64,000 nt of DNA from an uncultured Oscillospiraceae bacterium (lineage in GTDB: Bacteria; Bacillota; Clostridia; Oscillospirales; Oscillospiraceae), in NCBI GenBank assembly GCA_958426425.1, contig CATZYY010000002.1:1-64000 (forward strand). The letters are read 5' to 3'. Below the pieces are notes generated by a model, which was not told the DNA's origin, ran no database searches, and was given only the letters and a program-made list of their open reading frames with translations. Of the stretch, positions 59,390-64,000 are shown one piece after another (positions within the stretch are counted from its first letter, which is position 1; each line of letters opens with the position of its first letter). Made by a program: the position numbers and the translations under genes.

Positions 59390-60736
59390 ATGCGGACAAT
59401 TCGCATCGGCTCCGGCGCAGGCTTCAGCAATGATCGGGTGGAACCCGGAATTGAGCTGCTTGAGAAGGGACATCTGGACTATTTCTGCCTGGAGTGTTTG
59501 GCAGAGCGGACCATCGCCATTGCGCAAAAGGAGAAAAATCTCGACCCCAATATTGGATATAACCCCTATCTATCCTATCGGATGAAAAAGATTCTGCCCA
59601 TCGCCGCGAAAAATCACGTGAAGGTCATCACCAACATGGGCGGCGCCAATGTGCAGAAAGCTGTTGAAAAAACCGCAGAAATCGCGAAAAACGCTGGAAT
59701 TTCCGGTTTGAAGATCATCGGTGTGTTGGGCGACGACATTTTTGACCGTCTGGATCGATATGCGGACTACCCCATCTTTGAAACCGGCGAGCGGCTGGGC
59801 GATCTGAAGAACAAGGTGGCTGCCAACGCCTATTTGGGCTGCGCGGGCATTGTGCAGGCCCTCAAGGACGGCGCCGACATCGTTATCACAGGCCGCTGTT
59901 CCGATCCTGCACTGTTCCTGGCTCCGCTGGTCTATGAGTTCAACTGGCCCATGGACAACTACGATCTGATGGGCAAGGGAACCGTAGTGGGCCATCTGCT
60001 GGAGTGCTCCGGGCAGGTCAGCGGCGGTAATTTCTGTGTGCCCGGCTACAAGGATGTGGACGATCTGTGGAACCTGGGCTTCCCCTACGCGGATGTCAGC
60101 GAGGACGGCACCATTGAGATCTCCAAGCTGGAAGGGACCGGCGGCCGCGTGGATGTGCAAACTTGCTCCGAGCAGCTGATCTATGAAATTCACGATCCCT
60201 CCAGTTATTATACCCCCGACTGCGTGGCGGACTTTTCCAACGTCTCCTTTGAGCAGGTTGGAAAAGACCGTGTCCGAGTGACAGGCGCTACCGGCCGCCC
60301 ACGGACCGACACGCTGAAGGTAAGCGTGGGTTACAAAGACGGCTACATCGGCAGCTGCGGCCTGAGCTTCGGCGGTCCCAAGTGCTTTGAGCGGACGGTG
60401 CTGGCTGTTCAGACCATGGAAAAAATCATTGAGACCTATTACCATCCCGCCGAACACCGGGTGGATATCATCGGCTACAATTCCCTGTATCCCCGTGACC
60501 TGTCCGAGGGCTTCCCCGGCGGAGCAGAGCCGCTGGAACTGCGGATGCGAGTGGCCGTACGCGACGCTGACAAAGAGATGCTCACCATGATTTTCAACGA
60601 GGTGGACGCCTTCACTATCGACGGCCCCGCCAACTGCGGCGGTATGGAGCGGCATATTACGGAGCTGGTTGCCGTGCTGTCTGTCCTGGTCCCCCGCGAG
60701 GACATTGAGATCTCTTATGTGGAGGAGGTTTTGTAA
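59390..60736 (+). CDS. AtuA-like (DUF1446) acyclic terpene utilisation protein
   Basis: 448 residues of the AtuA/DUF1446 family: GSGAGFSNDRVEPGIELLEK at the start, then NMGGANVQKAVEKT, VITGRCSDPALFLAPL and GGTGGRVDVQTC-like segment (KLEGTGGRVDVQTCSEQL). AtuA is needed for citronellol/geraniol catabolism in Pseudomonas; its reaction is not known to me. Alternative start TTG 59384 fits the AAGGGAGG spacing better. First gene of a five-gene cluster. Confidence 0.85.
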   Translation: MRTIRIGSGAGFSNDRVEPGIELLEKGHLDYFCLECLAERTIAIAQKEKNLDPNIGYNPYLSYRMKKILPIAAKNHVKVITNMGGANVQKAVEKTAEIAKNAGISGLKIIGVLGDDIFDRLDRYADYPIFETGERLGDLKNKVAANAYLGCAGIVQALKDGADIVITGRCSDPALFLAPLVYEFNWPMDNYDLMGKGTVVGHLLECSGQVSGGNFCVPGYKDVDDLWNLGFPYADVSEDGTIEISKLEGTGGRVDVQTCSEQLIYEIHDPSSYYTPDCVADFSNVSFEQVGKDRVRVTGATGRPRTDTLKVSVGYKDGYIGSCGLSFGGPKCFERTVLAVQTMEKIIETYYHPAEHRVDIIGYNSLYPRDLSEGFPGGAEPLELRMRVAVRDADKEMLTMIFNEVDAFTIDGPANCGGMERHITELVAVLSVLVPREDIEISYVEEVL

Positions 60737-60737
60737 G

Positions 60738-61046
60738 ATGAAGCTGCTGGAAATCGCACACTCCCGTACTGGTGACAAGGGGGATATCTCCAATATCTCC
60801 GTCATCGCCTACGATATGAAGGATTACGACCTGCTTAAGGAAAAAGTCACGGAGGAGCTGGTGGCCAAGGTCTTTTCCGGTTACTGCCACGGAACGGTCA
60901 CTCGGTACGAGCTGCCCAAGATCGGCGCGCTGAATTTCGTTTTGACCAAAACTCTGGGCGGCGGCGTGACCCGCAGTCTGCGGCTGGATACCCACGGAAA
61001 GTGCCTTTGCTCCTACCTGCTGGATGTGGAGCTGGATAACGTGTGA
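60738..61046 (+). CDS. AtuA-associated small subunit (C-terminal domain as separate gene)
   Basis: 102 residues that match the C-terminal ferredoxin-fold domain which fused AtuA proteins carry (LLEIAHSRTGDKGDISNIS, then RYELPKIGALNFVLTKTLGG). GGAGGAGG lies before ATG 60738, 1 nt after the AtuA-like stop. The split into two genes is as seen in other Firmicutes-type versions. Confidence 0.85.
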   Translation: MKLLEIAHSRTGDKGDISNISVIAYDMKDYDLLKEKVTEELVAKVFSGYCHGTVTRYELPKIGALNFVLTKTLGGGVTRSLRLDTHGKCLCSYLLDVELDNV

Positions 61047-61060
61047 ATGGAGGGCCAACT

Positions 61061-61834
61061 ATGAGCAAACCGACCTATACCATCAAACCGCTGTACCTGG
61101 GCGAGATGACCAAGTACGAAAAGTCCATGCATACCTTCACCTTTGATTATGGTGTAAAAATGCACTCACCGTACCTTGCCTTCCTGGTACAGGGCGATGG
61201 GAAGAACATCCTGGTGGACACCGGCCCCAAGAATCTGGAGGTCATCAAGAAATACCACAGCCATGTAGAGGCCGATGTGCCCCCCGAGGTGCACCTGCTC
61301 AAGGTGCTGGAAAAGCACGGTCTGAAGCCGGAGGATATCGACTTCATCATCTGCACCCACCTGCACTGGGATCACTGCCAGAACAACGACTGCTTCCCCA
61401 GCAAGAAGGTTTACACCCAGAAGAGGGAGGTTCTCTACGCCATTAACCCCGTGGAACTCCACTGGTACACCTATGAGTCTCCCCAGTGCGGTCTGACCCC
61501 TGTCTGGGCCTCTGCCGGTACCAAGCTGGTGGTTCTGGATGGCGATGAGGAAATCGTTCCCGGCATTGAGGTATTCCTGACACCTGGACATACTCCCGGC
61601 TCTCAGTGCGTGCGTGTCAATACCGAGGACGGCTATTATCTCATTGCCGGTGACACCGTGAATATCTATGAAAACTGGGAGGGCAACGCCAAGTACCGCC
61701 ACGTGCCTGCCGGTATCCATGTAGATCTGGTGGAGTACGAGGAGACCTTCAAGAAGATGGACAAGATCGACTTTAAGGTAATCCTTCCCGGCCATGACAT
61801 GAAGGTGCTGGAACACAGCGTATACCCTTATTAA
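61061..61834 (+). CDS. MBL-fold hydrolase, AHL-lactonase-like (copy 1)
   Basis: 257 residues of the metallo-beta-lactamase fold with intact di-metal motif THLHWDH (His100, His102, Asp104, His105), then GHTPGSQ, AGDTV and PGHD. The family includes N-acyl-homoserine lactonases and other lactone or ester hydrolases. GGAGGG lies 6 nt before ATG 61061. Clearly related to the next gene (shared YESPQ, NWEGN and LEHSVYP/LDHKVYP). Confidence 0.87.
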   Translation: MSKPTYTIKPLYLGEMTKYEKSMHTFTFDYGVKMHSPYLAFLVQGDGKNILVDTGPKNLEVIKKYHSHVEADVPPEVHLLKVLEKHGLKPEDIDFIICTHLHWDHCQNNDCFPSKKVYTQKREVLYAINPVELHWYTYESPQCGLTPVWASAGTKLVVLDGDEEIVPGIEVFLTPGHTPGSQCVRVNTEDGYYLIAGDTVNIYENWEGNAKYRHVPAGIHVDLVEYEETFKKMDKIDFKVILPGHDMKVLEHSVYPY

Positions 61835-61847
61835 AGGAGGGGCTCTC

Positions 61848-62648
61848 ATGTCTGTGACCTATCAAATCTACCCCATCTATCTGGGTGAGATCCCCGTACA
61901 CGATAAATCCAGCTTTACTTACATGGTGGACCCCGGCGTTAAAATGACCTGTCCCTTTATCTCCTTTTTGCTGCTGGGCAGTAATGGAAGAAAAATTCTG
62001 GTGGACACGGGCCCCTGCGACGCTGAGTGGGGTGCCAAATATCATATGCCCCTGAACATTCCGGAGGGCTGCGAAATTGTTGAGGTTCTGAAGCGGGACT
62101 TTGGCCTTGCACCGGAGGATCTGGATTATCTCATCAACACCCACCTCCATTGGGATCACAGCTGCGGGAACCACAAGTTCCCCGGCAAAAAGATCTACGT
62201 GCAGGCGTCAGAACTGGAATATGCGCTGGACCCGCTGCCCATCCACCGCGCCACCTACGAGTCTCCCCAGTACGGCGTGGTATCCAGCTGGGTACGAACA
62301 AAGGATCAGCTGGTCACGGTGGATGGCGATACGGAGATCGACGACGGTATCCGCCTGATTCTGCTGCCCGGCCATTCCGACGGTATCCAGGGCGTCCTGG
62401 TCCGTACGGAGGATGGACCGTATCTGCTGGCAGGCGACTGCATCAACCTCTACCAAAACTGGGAGGGCAACGGAAAGCTGCGGCACATTATCGGCGGGCT
62501 GCACTCCGATGTGAAGGCATACTTCAAAACTTACGAGAAAATCGAGGCATTGGAACAAGCCGAGCACATTAAGATCATCCCCGGTCATGATGTGCATGTA
62601 CTGGATCACAAAGTATATCCTGTATCAATCGAGGAGGCTGCTGAATGA
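61848..62648 (+). CDS. MBL-fold hydrolase, AHL-lactonase-like (copy 2)
   Basis: 266 residues, paralogue of the preceding gene. Motifs THLHWDH (His99, His101, Asp103, His104), GHSDGIQ, AGDC and PGHD are intact. AAAGGAGG precedes ATG 61848. It overlaps the transporter gene by 4 nt. Two non-identical lactonase-like enzymes in tandem suggest two successive substrates or a heterodimer. Confidence 0.87.
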   Translation: MSVTYQIYPIYLGEIPVHDKSSFTYMVDPGVKMTCPFISFLLLGSNGRKILVDTGPCDAEWGAKYHMPLNIPEGCEIVEVLKRDFGLAPEDLDYLINTHLHWDHSCGNHKFPGKKIYVQASELEYALDPLPIHRATYESPQYGVVSSWVRTKDQLVTVDGDTEIDDGIRLILLPGHSDGIQGVLVRTEDGPYLLAGDCINLYQNWEGNGKLRHIIGGLHSDVKAYFKTYEKIEALEQAEHIKIIPGHDVHVLDHKVYPVSIEEAAE

Positions 62649-63943
62649 ACATACTGTTTTTGTTATTGGCCATTGCGCTGTTTATTGCGCTGGTTTTAAA
62701 AAATGTTCCCATCGTCATCGCCACCATTTTGTCCTCCATCTTTCTGCTGCTGACCCAGCGGATGGGCCTGTATGAAGGCATCACTGTCACCTATATGACA
62801 GGCTTCGGAAATTACGTACGGGATTTCTTCCTGCTGTTTATGCTGGGCGCGCTCTTTGGAAAACTGGTGGAAATCAGCGGCGCCGCCAACAGCATCTCCA
62901 CCTTTATTTTCCGGGCCTTCGGCGACCGCTTCGCGATTATCGGCCTGATCATCATGGGCATCATCCTGACTCTGGGCGGCGTGAACCTGTTCGTGGCCAT
63001 GTTTACCATGTATCCTCTGGCCATGGCTATGTTCCGTAAGGCGGACATCCCCCGCAAATTCTTTGCTGCGGCCTATTTTGTGGGATGCGTTGGTGTAACC
63101 ATGACAGCCCCCTTTACCCCCTCCATCCAAAACGCCACTCCCACCGTGTATCTGGGCACCACTGTGGCAGCGGCCGCTATCCCCGGTATGATTTCCACCA
63201 TTTTAAAGCTGACCCTCTGCACGGCCTATGTCATGTGGGTGGTCAAGCGGGCCAAGAATCGGGGCGAGCACTTCGAGGAGCTGGAGGGTGAGAACACCGC
63301 GGCGGAAGTGGCGAGAGAGACTGACGGTCCCTCCGTGCTGGCCTCTGTCCTGCCCATGCTGGTCATCCTTGTGGTCTTGAACGTAGCCAAGCAGCCCATC
63401 GTCACCTCCTTGCTGGCCGGCGTTGTGGCAGCATTCGTATTTTACTTCAAGCATATGCCCCACAGCCTCAAAGGTATCAGCGCGGAGGTGCAGGACAGCG
63501 TGTTCGCCGGTCTGAAGACCATCTCCATTACTGCCGCCGCCGCAGGTTACGGCGCCGTTGTGGCCGCCACCCCCGCTTTCCAGGAAATCACAGACTTTGT
63601 CCTTAATCTGGACGGCAACCCCCTGCTGATTGCCGGTATTGCCACCATGCTGATGGCGGGCGTCATGAACTCCTCCTCCGGCAGTATGGCCATTGTCTGC
63701 CCCATTTTGGGCGAGCGGTTCCTGGCCATGGGCGTTAATGCCGAGGCGCTGCACCGGGTAATCGTGGTAGCTTCCAGTACCCTGGACTCTACGCCTCAGA
63801 GCGGCTTCGTGTGCAACATTCTCAACCACAGCCACACCACCCACCGGCAGGGCTACTGGCACGTCTGCGTGGTGTCAGTTATCGCGCCCACTGTTGAGAC
63901 ACTGCTGCTGATCCCGCTGTGCGCCCTGTTTGGCCTGGCATAA
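62645..63943 (+). CDS. GntP-type organic acid transporter
   Basis: 432 residues with about eleven or twelve membrane spans (GKLVEISGAANSISTFIF, ILTLGGVNLFVAMFTMYPLA, GVMNSSSGSMAIVCPILGE). It resembles GntP/IT-family permeases for gluconate and related hydroxy acids. Its start overlaps the upstream MBL gene (ATGA). Likely imports the substrate of the cluster. A terminator follows 7 nt later. Confidence 0.83.
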   Translation: MNILFLLLAIALFIALVLKNVPIVIATILSSIFLLLTQRMGLYEGITVTYMTGFGNYVRDFFLLFMLGALFGKLVEISGAANSISTFIFRAFGDRFAIIGLIIMGIILTLGGVNLFVAMFTMYPLAMAMFRKADIPRKFFAAAYFVGCVGVTMTAPFTPSIQNATPTVYLGTTVAAAAIPGMISTILKLTLCTAYVMWVVKRAKNRGEHFEELEGENTAAEVARETDGPSVLASVLPMLVILVVLNVAKQPIVTSLLAGVVAAFVFYFKHMPHSLKGISAEVQDSVFAGLKTISITAAAAGYGAVVAATPAFQEITDFVLNLDGNPLLIAGIATMLMAGVMNSSSGSMAIVCPILGERFLAMGVNAEALHRVIVVASSTLDSTPQSGFVCNILNHSHTTHRQGYWHVCVVSVIAPTVETLLLIPLCALFGLA

Positions 63944-63949
63944 TAAAAA

Positions 63950-63978
63950 ATTGCGGCCTGGAATATCCAGGCCGCAAT
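63950..63978. terminator. Terminator after the GntP-like gene
   Basis: A 13-bp stem (ATTGCGGCCTGGA / TCCAGGCCGCAAT) with an ATA loop, preceded by A6 and followed by CTATC. The A-run gives it a T-tract only on the minus strand. Confidence 0.75.
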
Positions 63979-64000
63979 CTATCATATCACAAGAGGTGAC

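Noticed and set aside
1..64000. Search for tRNA, rRNA, transposase, integrase and phage genes
   Set aside because: None could be supported by eye, and no clear insertion-sequence ends or attachment repeats were seen.

Overview
The window looks like a chromosomal segment of an anaerobic, spore-forming Clostridia member, probably an Oscillospiraceae gut bacterium near Flavonifractor, Lawsonibacter, Oscillibacter or Intestinimonas. This placement is an inference. It rests on high-GC coding sequence, AGGAGG-type ribosome sites, frequent GTG/TTG starts, spoIIR, a Prp-processed L27, BMP-type transporters and several PucR/CdaR regulators. I see no rRNA, tRNA, CRISPR array, transposase or phage gene.

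Region by region: 0-4.1 kb is a molybdenum block (MoeA-like C-terminus, Mop, ModABC, MogA) with an odd duplication of the modB 5' end. 4.2-7.6 kb holds an Rrf2 regulator, malic enzyme, a DtxR-type regulator, and a DUF4430 plus ECF S-component pair. 7.6-14.2 kb is housekeeping: rplU-prp-rpmA, spoIIR, ispE, a ThrH/DUF1015 operon that includes an easily missed 47-residue membrane protein, and a DUF378 protein. 14.3-19.7 kb encodes surface and signalling proteins, including a kinase-TM-LRR receptor and a frameshifted XRE regulator. 19.9-24.4 kb pairs a PhlG-like carbon-carbon hydrolase with a divergent VOC/MFS operon and two unknown genes. 24.7-33.7 kb has a PucR regulator, a two-component system and a complete BMP-type (nucleoside-like) ABC transporter. 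33.8-36.6 kb is a 910-residue protein with a PI3/4-kinase-like catalytic core and short N-terminal repeats. 37-48.2 kb is a purine salvage/catabolism island: a second BMP-type ABC transporter, an unknown anchored protein, three-subunit xanthine-dehydrogenase-type hydroxylase, a nucleoside deaminase and adenine deaminase. 49-52.8 kb holds a GHKL/LytTR two-component system, a small Cys protein and a diguanylate cyclase. 53.7-57.4 kb has a gamma-resorcylate-type decarboxylase, a PLP aminotransferase and an NhaC-type antiporter. 58-64 kb has a PucR regulator and a divergent five-gene cluster: AtuA-like pair, two metallo-beta-lactamase-fold hydrolases and a GntP-like transporter.

The parts fit together. 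Molybdate uptake and cofactor genes can supply the Mo hydroxylase of the purine island, and two BMP transporters plus PucR regulators suggest purine or nucleoside use. The PhlG-like hydrolase, aromatic decarboxylase and AtuA/MBL cluster look like separate small-molecule catabolic modules, perhaps for plant-derived aromatics or lactones. The best candidates for undescribed biology are the 910-residue kinase-like protein, the AtuA/twin-MBL/transporter cluster, the PhlG-VOC-MFS module and the LRR receptor kinase.
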